64,000 bases of DNA from Mycteria americana (GCF_035582795.1 NC_134367.1:82009062-82073061), one strand, 5' to 3'. Shown: positions 24,801-35,342, counted from the stretch's first letter. Made by a program: numbers and translations. The notes: generated from the sequence alone by a model not told the origin.

Positions 24801-27800
24801 CGGGAGGTGTACACCAAACCAACTAAAATTTTTTACAGTTTTCTGGCTTTAACCAATGACGGTCAATGCTTAACTTGTCAAAACCAGGAAACACTTAACG
24901 TTAACAACTTTCTTAGGGAAGCATTTAAAATGAGTCTACACAGCAGCTGGCCATGCACCACTTCAACCTCTTTGCCACCTCAATCCATGAAACACTTGAG
25001 AACAGATATTCACTCAGTAAAATAAATTCATATTTCCAGCTGCAACGCTGACAATGACTGCCTTGAAGATGTCATATGTCACACACATATATATAAGAGA
25101 TAGATATATATATATAGATATATATATCTAAGAAAAAACAGATAAAAGGAAATTGGCTACAGGACCCTGGGAAGCAATAGCAGCTGTCAGCGCGTCCCAT
25201 GTGCAGAGGTCCATCTTTTTCCCTTACTCTCCTACTACCCTCCCTCTCTCACCACAACACAGACTCTATCCCCTCCCTTACTTCCACCCTCCTGCCGCAC
25301 ACTCAACCTCCTAACCAGGATGCTGTCTGCATGCCCAATGCCTCTCCCCACCACACATTGCCACCCCACAAACTGGGACTGAAACGCACCCTTTCACGTA
25401 CCTCAAGCCCACACCACCTCACCAGCTCTGTGCCTCTAATCTGACTTGCTCCCAAGACCTGAAACAGAAACACGATCCCAGCACCAGGGAGATTCCTGTA
25501 TGAGCATGTACTCTGGTGTTACTGGCAACTGTTTACCTTCCTGTAGCTAATCCCCATAGATCTATCTGTATGCTACTTGAAGCCAAGCGATAACTAAAAA
25601 AGCAGAGGCACTTACCACCTATAACAGGACAGCATCTCTCCACTCAGCACAAGTACCACTTTGAGAGTGAGTTTGTAAACCGCATCTTGTGAACCTCTAA
25701 CACAATATGCAGTAAATACAACTACAACCATAGAGAACTGTGTTTTCTCCAGAGGAATTTAAAATAATACACACATGCAGCAGTATAATCAAGCTGCAAG
25801 CCCATAATTCTGAAGAACTTTGCCTCCAAAACACTTCAAAATGTTAATTACTTAAAAAAAATCCCTCTAACCTAAACGAATAGTATCTTAAAATACTGTT
25901 TTGAGGTCCAAAACACAAAAAGGCTCTAATCCAAAAGTCAGCAAAGGATTACACCGATACCTGTGACAGCATGGGAGCAGATTGTGAACAATATGTGACA
26001 CAGAAGCAGCTGCAACATCTTGATCAAGGCAGCTATGAGACATCAACTTCTGAATTCACCAGAATCTAACCTGCATCACCCAGAGGCAAGATCCCACTGA
26101 CTCAAAGACCAGCAGAATCTCATCTTCCCTAGCAAGCATATTCTCCCAGCTTCTGCTGATTTTCTACTGTCTTCCTAACCTCTTGACTGGAAAAGTAGAC
26201 TACAGTAGAGTAGTAGGTTCCAGATCTTTGCTAGCTTGCCTGTGCACATTACAGCACTGCACCAGACCTGAGGTTGTTGTCTGCCTGCTTAGAAGACCTG
26301 GTTGATATCCAAGACTTCCAAGATCAGGTTTCTCAGTTAAGTGCTGCCAGAGTCTGGATTTTCAAAAAGCACATTAACTCAGAAGATATTTAGTGTTCAA
26401 GTCTTCAAGAATTGTTTCCCGCAAGTATACTGGCTTCATCTGCTTTAGAATTAAGTATGACCTCTGATGTGAAATTTCATTTCCCAGCCAGCTCTGCTCT
26501 CAGCACTTCACATAACAGAGTTCTGCCAACGCTTCAAGGGAATCAGTTGCATCAGCAACAAGCACGAGGTGGCTGGCACTTCATATCTGGCTACTATGAC
26601 TGCACTTAAAACTGTATAAAGTATCACATCACAAAAGGTTCTGCATACACAGTAGCTCTTTAGCAAGTTTTCACCTGTTCCCAGACAAAAAACCAAACAA
26701 TATAGAAGTCTTCTTCACAACACCTATCTTTGCCCCAGCCTTGGGTCTACAGATGGGGTACTTCTGGGTGAACTTGCTATGAAAAAATTCACCTTTGATT
26801 GGACTCAGCACTGATAAGAAGCTTTCAGATACTGTAAGCACCTCACCCAAGGAGGTTTTAGCAAGACATATTTGGAACAGAAGTTAAACACAACTACTTA
26901 TAGTAGCAGCTACAAGACCCCTTGCTACCAATTCTCTGAATCCTGAAAACATTGTTAAAAGAACATACTTGCCTATTCCTGCAGCAATGACAGGCAAAGC
27001 CAAGTCATACGTATATAGCAAATAAGACAGCATCAAAAAGTCTACATAGCTTCGGTGACTGGGCAGCAGTACAACTGGATGCTCCTGAATGGCATGTTGC
27101 AACTAAAAAAAAAAAAAAAAAAAAAAAGATGCAACTAAAAAAAAAAAAAGAAACAGCACAAACAACATTGTTCCAGTATTTACAAACTGACTGTTGAAAT
27201 TTGCAAATACAGACCTTCACAGGGCTTAAGACACACAGAAGCTGATTTGTTTGAGCATGGTTTCTCTGTCCACATACTCTATACCTTTTTCAGCATGGAA
27301 CCATAGGAAATTTGGAGCAGCAGTTTCCAGGCTAGCAACCTGTGGTTCATAAGCATCACAGGACTCAAAAGCCAGGGCCATCTCATTATGTGATAGTCTA
27401 ATTCAAATCCCTTTTGATGGGGATGGGAAACCCAAAAGGGGCTGTAAGGGCTGACATTGCTGTGTTCCAGGGAATGCACTGCACCCTCCAGAACAGTGGC
27501 ATCCTACAATGAAAGGGGTACAACAGCTCCCCAGGGAACTGGGGCAAACTTAAAGCATCTCCTGCCTCAGAGCTGCACAATGTTTCACCACTTCTAGCTG
27601 TATGAAGGTTTTGCAGAACAGCCAACCCATTCAGCCACATAACATTATGTTTTCACATCCAATCCAGCTAAAAGTGTTATTAAATTTATAATATCAGATA
27701 GAAAAACTCTCTCAGTGGCTGATCTAACAGAATCACTGACACATGACTGCAAGTATTCCTTACCATAGGAAGCATTTGGAAGATGTACAAAAAGTCCTGC

Positions 27801-30800
27801 TGACAGTTTGCCTCTAAAATACTTATACATCATCTGTCTTTCCCCCCCACTTATTAAGAAATGCAGTAATAAACACAAGTGCAGCCTTTTTTTTCAAAGG
27901 TTATTTTTCATATTTGTTACTTGGAGCGAAGGTTAGAGTCTTTGTCCAAGTGACTGGTATGAAAATAGTATAACTTCCGCCCCCCCAGTACTTACTCTCT
28001 GCATTCCTTCTTCATTCACACAAACTCTTTGGAAAAGCCGTTTAAATATTTTGCTCAGAGCAAAGGCAAAAAATCTCACAGCTCCTAATTGCATACTGTG
28101 GCCCATCTCATCCAGGATTTCCGTGGCTTCTTCTTGAATAATATCAGGTGATTCTCCCATCTCTTTCGCTAACTAAGGAGAAACAAAACAAGCAAAATAG
28201 CAGTCAGATGTTGTTCCCTTCTCCTTGCCCATGCACATCATTCTATGTGCCACAACAATTACAGCAGAACTACTGCAATAGTCAGCAAGATTTTATTTTA
28301 TGCGATAGGCATGCATCTAATCATAAAGAATCTGTTCGGTGTCAGCCAACAAGAGAAAGCCAAGTTAAAGCTGTTCAAAATCAAGAATGAGCTTAGATGT
28401 CAATGGTGGGGGGGGGTGGTGCAACAATTCCCCCCCCCAAACACACCATCTGAATGTTTTAACCTGTATCATCCTCAGAGGAGATTTAAGTTCGAAGCAC
28501 ATTTCCTATATTATTGGTCTGAAGAAGGCTATGTAAGATTTTCTTTGACTAGTAAAATGAAACCTATGTTTGCAGAGATATTCACAATGTAGATCTCTGA
28601 AGTGCATTTGGGTTAGATTTTAAGACTTGGCTGAAGAACCTCAGCCCTATCATGCTTGAATTTCTTTGTAATGCATTACTTTGGCAATGGCTAGCTGAAA
28701 TGCATACAAAGCACTGTCTCCACCAACTTTGCATATCAATGATCTTTTTTCTGTTGCTATGCACATTCCCTTTTGAAGTTTCTTAAAACAGACTTAAATA
28801 ATGGTCATCCCTCCGATTTGATACCCTGACTCTAGAAATATTTAATTGAAAACTTAGTCTTTTACTGTTATGGAATGAGGAACATGCCTTTTACTGAACA
28901 CGGAGGAGGAATGGCAGAAGAAAAAGCCTCCAAAAAAGCATGGCTCTGTTTAGAGGCCAGCACTGCTTACCTATTATTTCTATTTTGTGACATATGAGAA
29001 AATCCATCTCCTCCAATCTATCTCCATATACCACCTTATTATCATATCTACTGGTTCAATTGTGTTTTAATAAATGCATTATCCTTCATCCTGCATATTT
29101 CCACATGTAGCTATAACTGATTATTTTAACCACTTAAAGAAGCCAAAAACTGCTTCCACTTGAGCCTGAGAAAAATCACTCTCTCTTAGGAAGCCAAAAA
29201 ATTATTCTCATTATTCACTAGGGGAAGAGATACTGTTATCATGCACCAGTAAAAGGCTTACCACACAGCTCATCCTGTGTGAATTACATGCACGTCCACT
29301 ACAGAGCTAAGCACTTACTCCCCAAAATCAGGAATCAAAAAACCAGACCAGTTGCATATAGCAAGCTAAAACAAACAAATGCACTTCATTTCACACACTG
29401 AACATTAGTAACCTCAGCAATTTGTCACAAGAACAAATTCTAGTACGCCTGTGTAAAGCTGTGTAAACTCTGCGCAGACAGGAGGCAAACTAACCATAGA
29501 CCATTGGGCATATTGCCCAAGATAGTCCCAGTTAGATACTTTCAGTAATCTCTAGTGCAAAGCTGATAACTAGGTTGCAATGGCAGGACTGCTAACCCCC
29601 TTCAATCACTTGATGCTAGCTAGGAAAATATCCTTCAAAATCAGTAATTTTCCATCAAAAAAAGCAGCAGTTCAGAAGAAAACATCACACAAATGTCTTT
29701 GTCAAATCCTCTGTAAAATATTTTATTTCAGTAAATGTTTTAGTGTTTCTAAAGTTGAAAGATCCAATTTTTTTTTATTTCATACTACTCTGCATTTCAT
29801 GATGGCAACAGGACTACCTTGTAGGACGTGGTTTAGTTTGTCACATCGTAACAAGTTTTGATATATCATAGGTAACATTGACCATTAAAAAGAAATAAAT
29901 AGAAAAATTTTATGGTAGCCACTCACTCGGGATTAACCAAAACATCTCATATACTTCTATTGGCCTGGAATTACTTTTCATGAATACTGAAAATAGTTAC
30001 TCTGCTAACTAACACACACTCTTATTTTAGCCATTTCAACACAATGTAAAATATGAGCCAGTCTGAATATAAAATATTTAATTCATTACGAAGTAGTAGC
30101 TGCCCTTCATCTGAAAACAAAAATATGGTTACATCTTAGCCAGTGTTTTTAATTCCAAGAATTCTATGTGAAATATAACTCTCATTTTAGGGAATGTAGC
30201 ATTTATGACTGGTTCATAAATACTTCACTAGCCTATAAAATTCCTACAAGACATCCACAAAGGACAAAAACGTCTAGTAAGGAGAGTGCTTATGTCTTTC
30301 ACAATGCTGCTCTGTGGTGAGGACAGTGGAGGAGGGGAAAAAAAAAAAGTCGTTGTCAAGCACATTGGATAAGTTAGATGGGGAAGTGTCGTATATGCAA
30401 AATCAAAACAATATTTCATGAATGAGCTATCTAACAGCTTTAGTGGCAACTCCGTGGTAAATCAGTATTTGTTTTTCCTGCCAAAAGAGTAGGGCGCTCA
30501 AGTTACTCCTTTATTGGACCACATTTCAAACTACAGCTATCATGTTTGACAAGGTCAGCAATAATCTTTTTTTTCCTCTGCTGCTATACAAAGTTTGGCT
30601 GAGTTCTGTCTACCTCATCTTACAGCTCAGTGCCCAGCCTCACCTGCTTGATAACATATTGAACTTGCTCTGACTGGAGAACAGCACTTTTAATAGCATT
30701 TGGCTTGCAAGGTGAAAGTCCCTTGTAGATCACAGGAGTATAACATTTCATCGCGTATCTCAAGTCGCTGGACAATCGTCTTTCCTCCAAGATATCTTCA

Positions 30801-33800
30801 AACTCATCTCTTTTCTTTGACGTGAGCTCTTTCTGCTGGGAACATACAAATAATGAGACACTATCTTGAGCCATTCAGTGGTCTGCTTGGCTACAGTACC
30901 AAAATAACGGCGTGCAATACTTTTGCAATGTTTGGGTGGTTTTCTAGCTTTCTTTAGCATCTGCATTCCACATTCTGAGTGCATGAACAAATGTTACCTG
31001 CTTGGAACAATGCCGCAAATAGAAACTAAAAAGAAAAAAAAACACCAAACCCCAACAAAAAACCCTCAATCCTTTCTGACTGCAAAGATCCCCAAATCAC
31101 CCTATGCCACATTACTTAATTTTGCCCAATAGGAAGAAGCTGAGAGAACACCTGGGCTTTGAAAGCTAAAGTGCCTTGCCTCCGGCCTCTCCATGATTAA
31201 TAGGTATTAACTAAAACACCTTTGATTCCATCTCTTGCAGCTGCATGAAGACAATGCCATGAATTACATTATAAAAACACAATAATCAACACAAAAAAAT
31301 GATCCCTGCTACTTTAAGTTACATCTGGGACCTTGGTGATTTGTGCTGGCTTTCATCAAGCTTGGACACAGGGTACATAAAACATAGCCAGGCACAAACA
31401 AAAAAACACATTATGAGTCACGTGCAGATCAAAATGCAGTATGGTGCACACGTAGGTAAAAAGAGCGCACAGCCTCAGAGTAACTAGCACCACTGCTAAG
31501 CAGGAAAACAAATGGTACTTCAAGAATTAATTGTGGATCCGTCCCGCTGCAGAAACCTCAGTGACAAAACTCTTCCCCTTGAGTCAGTAGGCATCCCCTG
31601 TGCTGGAGAGAGATAACTCCTATTATCTCCTATAACGCCACAGTCCATATGAATGACCCCTCAGTCTTTCCAAAACTGAAATTGTATTCCTCTAAACTTC
31701 GAAACAGCAGCAATAGCCACGAGACAAGCAAGGCAATTGGAGCAAGCCTCTGTGAAACACAAATATAAAAGTATTGGTTATGATCAAGCACATTTATTAG
31801 AAGAAGATGCTAAAATAAAAATGCTTATGTCTTCCTTTACAGCACCACTTGAAGGGTAGCACAGGCATCCCTTTCATTCATTCTGCCTCCTTTCCCTATA
31901 TACAACCTGTGCAGAACCAGTCTGACAATGAAGGCTAAAACGTTCTTTCATAGGCTCTTGCAGTGACCTTTTCTGCTGTTGAGAGGAAAGCCTAGCCAGC
32001 AAACACATGGGAGAACACCAGTAACAGATAAGCAAAATGCCCAGCAGCAGGGCGGGGTTTTCAACCTTGGGACAGGGAGTCAGGTTTCACTGCCAGCTGA
32101 CCACAGCCACATCAGAAACACTACCAAAACCAGTTGACATTTCAAGCGAGTAGAGAGCAAACATTTAGTTCCTGTCCATTCATCAACACAAGATAATTTG
32201 GCAAAACAGAACAAAAAACCCAAAATCAGGAATACCTCCACTTAAGAACCACAAAAAATCCTTCAAAGCCACAACTGTATCGAACGCCACTTTCATTTCA
32301 GAGAATGCAAATCCTACTATAATGTTTGACCTTCTCATTCTTTTCCCCACACAGTATAGTCAAATTTGGATATGATCCTTCTACTACAGTAGCATTTGGT
32401 AGATCATCTAACTTCTCTCTCCGCTACTGTAGTTTAGAGAATTGTCCCAAGGTAACTGCAGAACTGACTCTCCAGGGACTTTTAAAACAATTCTATACAA
32501 GGTATTAAACCCAGGCCCATATTAATTTAAAACTTCCAGGGCTTTTTTGCCTGTATGGTTTAGCATTACAGTTTTCAATCTTTCTTCTTCCACAGCTTTC
32601 AACTAGTTGGCATTTTGCAAGAGCCAAGTAAGCTAAGAACTGTTAAGAAGACTGGAAATAGTTTGTATTAGCCATTTGTTGCCATTGACACCTTATATTG
32701 ACCCCCTTGATTAAAAATAAAACAGAAAAAAGAAAAAACTTATACCCTGTAATAGCAAAAAAGATAGCTCAGAATAGCATCAGAAAATATTAGTTAGCTC
32801 TAAGTATACACCTACTTAGAGCAGTATGTGACAAGCCATTGCTCAGAAAATCTAAGCAACTTTTATTTCAATTACCAAAGTTTAAATCCTGCAATGTGCA
32901 ACTACACAAAACCCAGACAAAGAAACCCAGCACTCAGCTCAGGTATCATCAGCCACATCAGCAGTCACCGCGCTGCTACAGCCATTCCCCAACATGGCTC
33001 TGGCGAGCGGAGTTTTGCAAAGGCCATGGCCAATGGAAAAGTCACCTCTCTGCCACTGCTCCTCACTTCACGTTTCCAGATTTGAAGTGCAACTGATTTC
33101 TCTCCATGGCAATAGGTATTTTCACACCCTGTTCCAAAGTAGCATTGGGGGAGCCAGAACACACACAGTTCACCAACGACTAAAGAAAAGAAACGCTGCT
33201 TTTACGCATTACGGCCAAGCTGTTGTTCCAGCTTCAGTTGCCGACCGGCAGAGAACGCATTTAGAAAATATGCTGTTGGAAACCTTGACATCAGATAATT
33301 CAGTTATGCGCACAGTTACTGCGACATTGGTGAAGTCCAAAAGCGAAACAGCAGGAGCCTAGAACTTCTCTGCTTCCATATAACCTCTGAAAGCAACAGA
33401 ATGGGAGCGCTCACAATGCGCTTGGGATACCAGCATACAGCCAGAGACATAGAAGAGAAGTTTGGGAATCTCTGCAGAAATCAGGAGCTGTCTCCCTCTC
33501 TCCCCAGCCCCCTCCTCTAAATCCAAGTAGGGAGACGGGTTTAGCACCCCACACCCAAATCTCCTTGTCTGAGGCTGGCACAGGAGCTGCAAGGAAAAAA
33601 CAACGTCAGTGAAGTCATTTTCACCATGTAACACGGGAAAACCTGCTTCAGCCACTCCATCTTGAAAGGGTTACATCCCTGATAATCCCTGACTAAGACC
33701 TTACCATGATACATAGACTTGCATTTTTTTAGTTTCACTTGCATCCTTGTTCTCTTTTGTTCTCTTCCCCTGCAAAGATAGTTTTAGTTACCTGCTGAGC

Positions 33801-35036
33801 AGAGTTGATGATAGGACATTTCCTGTGACTTCTTACCTGATAAGACTAAACAGGCCTTGAGCAAGCTCGTTAGGCTTCCTAATTAAACCAGTGATAACAG
33901 GATCTCAGGAGGTTTGTGCTGAAGATAAGCACCAAAGAACTAGTTTAAATCGACCCCCTTGTAACATTCCGAGGCCCAAGGACTGATGAGCTAACTCGAT
34001 GACTATATATGGACAAAGGAAGCCCAAAGTTCAACTAGCGGACAACATGAGGAAGACTATGGAAGACCACCAGGAGGGTGAAAAGACCCTAACCCTAATT
34101 TTACTGTGCATGCTTGGACTATGTAAATGAATTCTGGGAACTCATCACCATAAAACTGCCCTTTTCAGGAAATCTGATGACTATGTATGATTTTCCTGTA
34201 TATGAACTGAAGTGTTGTGCTAACCTGGCGGAGCGATCCCCAGTGCTGCCATAAAGAATACCTGCTTAACAGTCATCCCGAGTATTGAGTCCTGATTTTG
34301 GCTTTTCACGGCAACAATTTCCGTGATAATTTTCTAGCGCCGAATTTGTCATCGCTAGCAGGTTCCTGTCACACACGACAGCCGCGGGGCTGCCTTGCGA
34401 AGCGCCCCGTGCTCGGACACCTGGAGCCCCAGCCAGCCTCTGTGCCAGGCCTGGTTGCGTCTGGCACATCTGAGGGGAGAAGCGGCGCTCAGGATCGGGA
34501 GCTTTGCCTGTCGCGACTGACACGACAGGTACTGGGGAAGCGGGCGGGTAGGAGAAGCGGGCTTGGGGCCCGCAGCGGCTGGGGAAGGCAAACTTGTGAA
34601 GGGAAACGTCCGGTTCCCGCTTGGCCGCAACCTGCCCCCGCTGGGGCCCGGGAGAGGCCTCGTCCCCTCCCGGGCCCCGCAGAGCGCAGTCCCCGCGCCA
34701 GGGCCGCGCCGCCGCCTGCCCCCGCCCCGCGAAGGGGGTAGGGCCGGGGAAGTTGGGCGCCGGTGTGCCGCGCCCAGCAGGGGCCCCAGAAACCTCCCTC
34801 CGGAGCGCGGCCCCCGCTTCCCCCGGGGCCCAAACCGGGGGAACGGGGGGGTTGCGCCAAGCACTGTCACTCCGCTTCAGAGTGAACGGCACCGACGCGG
34901 CGCAGGAGTAAGGCGGACCACCCCATTCCCCCGCAGCACCGAGCCCCGTTCCCCCCGCCCCGCCACCACCTACCGAGTACATGGGCGCCCCTCGCCGCGC
35001 CCGTCCGGGCGCGGCTGCCGCCGCCGCTGCCGCCAT
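12783..35036 (-). CDS. GNPAT: Dihydroxyacetone phosphate acyltransferase (GNPAT/DHAPAT)
   Basis: GNPAT transfers an acyl group to dihydroxyacetone phosphate in the peroxisome, the first step of ether-lipid (plasmalogen) synthesis, acting together with AGPS. Sixteen exons join in frame into 678 residues (human 680). Acyltransferase blocks are present: HRSYVD (H159-X4-D164, catalytic), [12 protein letters not shown] at 202-213 (R208 matches human R211, mutated in RCDP type 2), FFLEGTRSR at 237-245, and LVPISISY at 274-281. The C-terminus ends ARL, a type 1 peroxisomal targeting signal (human AKL). The chosen ATG at 35036 gives a 21-residue first exon whose Tyr-Ser end joins KEL as in human; it begins with an Ala run unlike the human Ser run. 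Exon 4 is flanked by a GC donor and a duplicated acceptor. It is divergent from C1orf131, as in human. Confidence 0.96.
12827..14426 (-). other. GNPAT introns 14 and 15
   Basis: Introns 13197-14426 and 12827-13134 surround exon 15. They are AT-rich, and I see no further exon or recognisable repeat. Confidence 0.7.
13135..13196 (-). CDS. GNPAT: GNPAT coding exon 15
   Basis: Acceptor AACTGTAG and donor GTAAGT. It encodes [20 protein letters not shown], a short exon aligned with human FNVNEPATTKLEEML. Confidence 0.92.
14427..14520 (-). CDS. GNPAT: GNPAT coding exon 14
   Basis: Acceptor CTCTGTAG and donor GTAAGT. It encodes [20 protein letters not shown] and [10 protein letters not shown]. Confidence 0.94.
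14616..14715 (-). CDS. GNPAT: GNPAT coding exon 13
   Basis: It encodes [18 protein letters not shown] through FQLLEK. Frame requires the acceptor ATGTTAG ending at 14716; the stronger-looking TTTTCAG eleven bases further in would break the frame. Donor GTGTGT. Confidence 0.88.
15041..15080. repeat. Perfect 20-bp tandem duplication
   Basis: The unit atcagtacagttcagcccaa occurs twice with no change and no gap (15041-15060 and 15061-15080), within GNPAT intron 12. It looks like a local, fairly recent duplication. Confidence 0.95.
15662..15802 (-). CDS. GNPAT: GNPAT coding exon 12
   Basis: Acceptor GTCTCCCAG and donor GTATGT; 47 codons in phase 0. It encodes [18 protein letters not shown] through FRPFVEGYQ. 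Confidence 0.94.
18290..18369 (-). CDS. GNPAT: GNPAT coding exon 11
   Basis: Acceptor TTTTTTCAG and donor GTAAAA. It encodes [20 protein letters not shown] and FPGISLK. Confidence 0.94.
19085..19330 (-). CDS. GNPAT: GNPAT coding exon 10
   Basis: Acceptor CCTGCTAG and donor GTATGT. It encodes [15 protein letters not shown], a variable stretch, then [20 protein letters not shown] and MTRSFRK. Confidence 0.95.
21215..21290. repeat. AT-rich microsatellite
   Basis: Impure TA/TTTA tract with runs such as tttatatatatatat, within GNPAT intron 9. Confidence 0.8.
21833..22056 (-). CDS. GNPAT: GNPAT coding exon 9
   Basis: Acceptor TCTTTTCAG and donor GTATGC. It encodes [34 protein letters not shown] and [14 protein letters not shown]. 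Confidence 0.95.
22742..22872 (-). CDS. GNPAT: GNPAT coding exon 8
   Basis: Acceptor TTTTCTTAG and donor GTACCA. It encodes [20 protein letters not shown] through PYNLVP. The intron between exons 7 and 8 is only 94 bases and contains a 13-base tandem duplication (22906-22931). Confidence 0.95.
22906..22931. repeat. 13-bp tandem duplication in the 94-bp GNPAT intron
   Basis: gggtgtgtataca occurs twice in direct tandem inside the very short intron between exons 7 and 8. Confidence 0.9.
22967..23118 (-). CDS. GNPAT: GNPAT coding exon 7
   Basis: Acceptor AATTTGCAG and donor GTATGT. It encodes [32 protein letters not shown] and [10 protein letters not shown]. Confidence 0.95.
23715..23790 (-). 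CDS. GNPAT: GNPAT coding exon 6
   Basis: Acceptor ATTTTTGAAG and donor GTAGGT; encodes [20 protein letters not shown] and LTPKF (acyltransferase block III), ending in phase 1. Confidence 0.94.
24240..24367 (-). CDS. GNPAT: GNPAT coding exon 5
   Basis: Acceptor GTTTTTCAG and donor GTAAAT. It encodes [27 protein letters not shown] and ends KTMLR in phase 0. Confidence 0.95.
24368..26972 (-). other. GNPAT intron 4
   Basis: A 2.6 kb GC-AG intron. It contains a TA/GATA microsatellite at about 25081-25130 and a C/T-rich stretch at 25210-25440 on the plus strand. No coding exon is seen. Confidence 0.75.
25081..25130. repeat. TA/GATA microsatellite
   Basis: Impure tatata and gatata tract in GNPAT intron 4, partly self-complementary. 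Confidence 0.85.
26971..26976 (-). promoter_or_regulatory. GNPAT: GC-type 5' splice site of GNPAT intron 4
   Basis: On the minus strand the exon ends ATAG and the intron begins GCAAGT. Apart from the C this matches the donor consensus perfectly, as expected for functional GC donors. The nearest GT, four bases further, shifts the frame of exon 5. Confidence 0.9.
26973..27102 (-). CDS. GNPAT: GNPAT coding exon 4 (catalytic HX4D)
   Basis: Residues 144-186, with [19 protein letters not shown] carrying the catalytic His and Asp. The acceptor follows a 23-T run. The donor reads ATAG then GCAAGT, a GC-type 5' splice site, the only one that keeps frame with exon 5. Confidence 0.95.
27103..27150 (-). 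promoter_or_regulatory. GNPAT: Duplicated 3' splice site before GNPAT exon 4
   Basis: Reading the minus strand: 13 T, AG, TTGCATC, then 23 T, AG, TTGCAACATG (exon). The tract-AG-TTGCA unit therefore occurs twice. Use of the outer AG would add 32 bases and shift the frame. Confidence 0.85.
27996..28172 (-). CDS. GNPAT: GNPAT coding exon 3
   Basis: Acceptor CTCCTTAG and donor GTAAGT; 59 codons (residues 85-143). It encodes [25 protein letters not shown] and [10 protein letters not shown] seven-G run follows the donor. Confidence 0.95.
28173..30643 (-). other. GNPAT intron 2
   Basis: A 2.5 kb AT-rich intron with a G9/C9 inverted repeat near its 3' end. No exon, RNA gene or clear transposon is seen. 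Confidence 0.7.
28408..28438. repeat. G9 / C9 inverted repeat
   Basis: Nine G (28408-28416), a 13-base spacer and nine C (28430-28438) form a perfect GC-only stem 236 bases upstream of GNPAT exon 3. Confidence 0.9.
30644..30832 (-). CDS. GNPAT: GNPAT coding exon 2
   Basis: Acceptor CCCAGCAG and donor GTGAGG; 63 codons in phase 0 (residues 22-84). It encodes [23 protein letters not shown] and ends YVIKQ. Confidence 0.95.
30833..33817 (-). other. GNPAT intron 1, distal part
   Basis: About 3 kb of AT-rich intron between exon 2 and the solo LTR. Several short open frames occur on both strands, but none resembles a known protein and none has a splice context. I see no convincing repeat here. Confidence 0.6.
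33818..34322. mobile_element. Solo LTR of an endogenous retrovirus with 6-bp target duplication
   Basis: A 493-bp unit (33824-34316) begins TGT and ends ACA and is flanked on both sides by ATTTCC (33818-33823 and 34317-34322). It has a TATA-like tatatatgg near 34003 and an ATAAAG-type signal near 34253 followed by a short T/C-rich tail, as expected for an LTR read on the plus strand. No internal retroviral sequence lies beside it, so it is a solo LTR left by recombination. Six-base duplications fit class II (ERVK/alpha-like) avian elements. The perfect duplication suggests moderate age at most. It sits in GNPAT intron 1. Confidence 0.85.
34870..34887 (-). repeat. 18-bp symmetric promoter motif, GNPAT side
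   Basis: Minus strand reads GTTCACTCTGAAGCGGAG, identical to plus-strand 35460-35477. It lies about 85 bases inside GNPAT intron 1. Confidence 0.9.
34974..35036 (-). CDS. GNPAT: GNPAT coding exon 1
   Basis: ATG at 35036 in GCAGCC-rich context, then an eight-Ala run, [10 protein letters not shown], and donor GTAGGT at 34973-34972. It is 21 codons in phase 0. The N-terminus is poorly conserved, so the start is less sure than the rest. Confidence 0.75.
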
Positions 35037-35213
35037 GGCCCTGCGAGCTCCGCCGCGCCGCCCCGCGCCCCGCTCGCCCGCCCTACCCCGCCGCGGTGGC
35101 CTCACGCCCGCTGCCGCCTCCCGCGGCGCCCATGGCCCCGCGCCGCCCCAGCTCGGCTGCCCGGCGCGTTGCGGCGGGCGCGGGGGAGGGCGGGGGGACC
35201 GCGCGATGGGCGG

Positions 35214-35224
35214 CGCCATCTTGG
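35214..35224. promoter_or_regulatory. YY1-like site
   Basis: CGCCATCTTGG matches the core of the YY1 consensus (GCCATCTT) and lies about 58 bases before the C1orf131 ATG, a common position for YY1 in TATA-less housekeeping promoters. Confidence 0.55.
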
Positions 35225-35281
35225 GGGCGACGGGAGCCGCTCGGGATCAAACGTCCTTCCTCCTGCCGCCCCGCGGCCGCC

Positions 35282-35342
35282 ATGGGGTCGCGGGAGCCGT
35301 GCCGCCGGCTGGAGGCGGTGCTCGGCGCCCTTTACGACCTGG
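35282..35342 (+). CDS. FSAF1: FSAF1 coding exon 1
   Basis: ATG at 35282 in GGCCGCCATGG context; encodes [20 protein letters not shown] and one base of a glycine. The donor GTGGGT starts at 35343. Confidence 0.85.

Noticed and set aside
26968-26973. Ordinary GT donor (GTATGT) four bases inside GNPAT intron 4
   Set aside because: Using it adds four bases and shifts the frame of the highly conserved DFLGMK segment, so the GC donor was kept.
33359-33655. A 98-codon minus-strand frame in GNPAT intron 1
   Set aside because: No similarity recognised, and the surrounding sequence is intronic with no matching splice sites that keep the GNPAT frame.
34084-34100. Two telomere-like CCCTAA units
   Set aside because: Only two units, inside the solo LTR; a chance occurrence rather than an interstitial telomeric repeat.
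34974-35219. An upstream in-frame ATG adding 61 residues to GNPAT
   Set aside because: The added sequence is low-complexity Arg/Pro/Ala and runs into the shared promoter. The ATG at 35036 gives a first exon of the size expected for the family.
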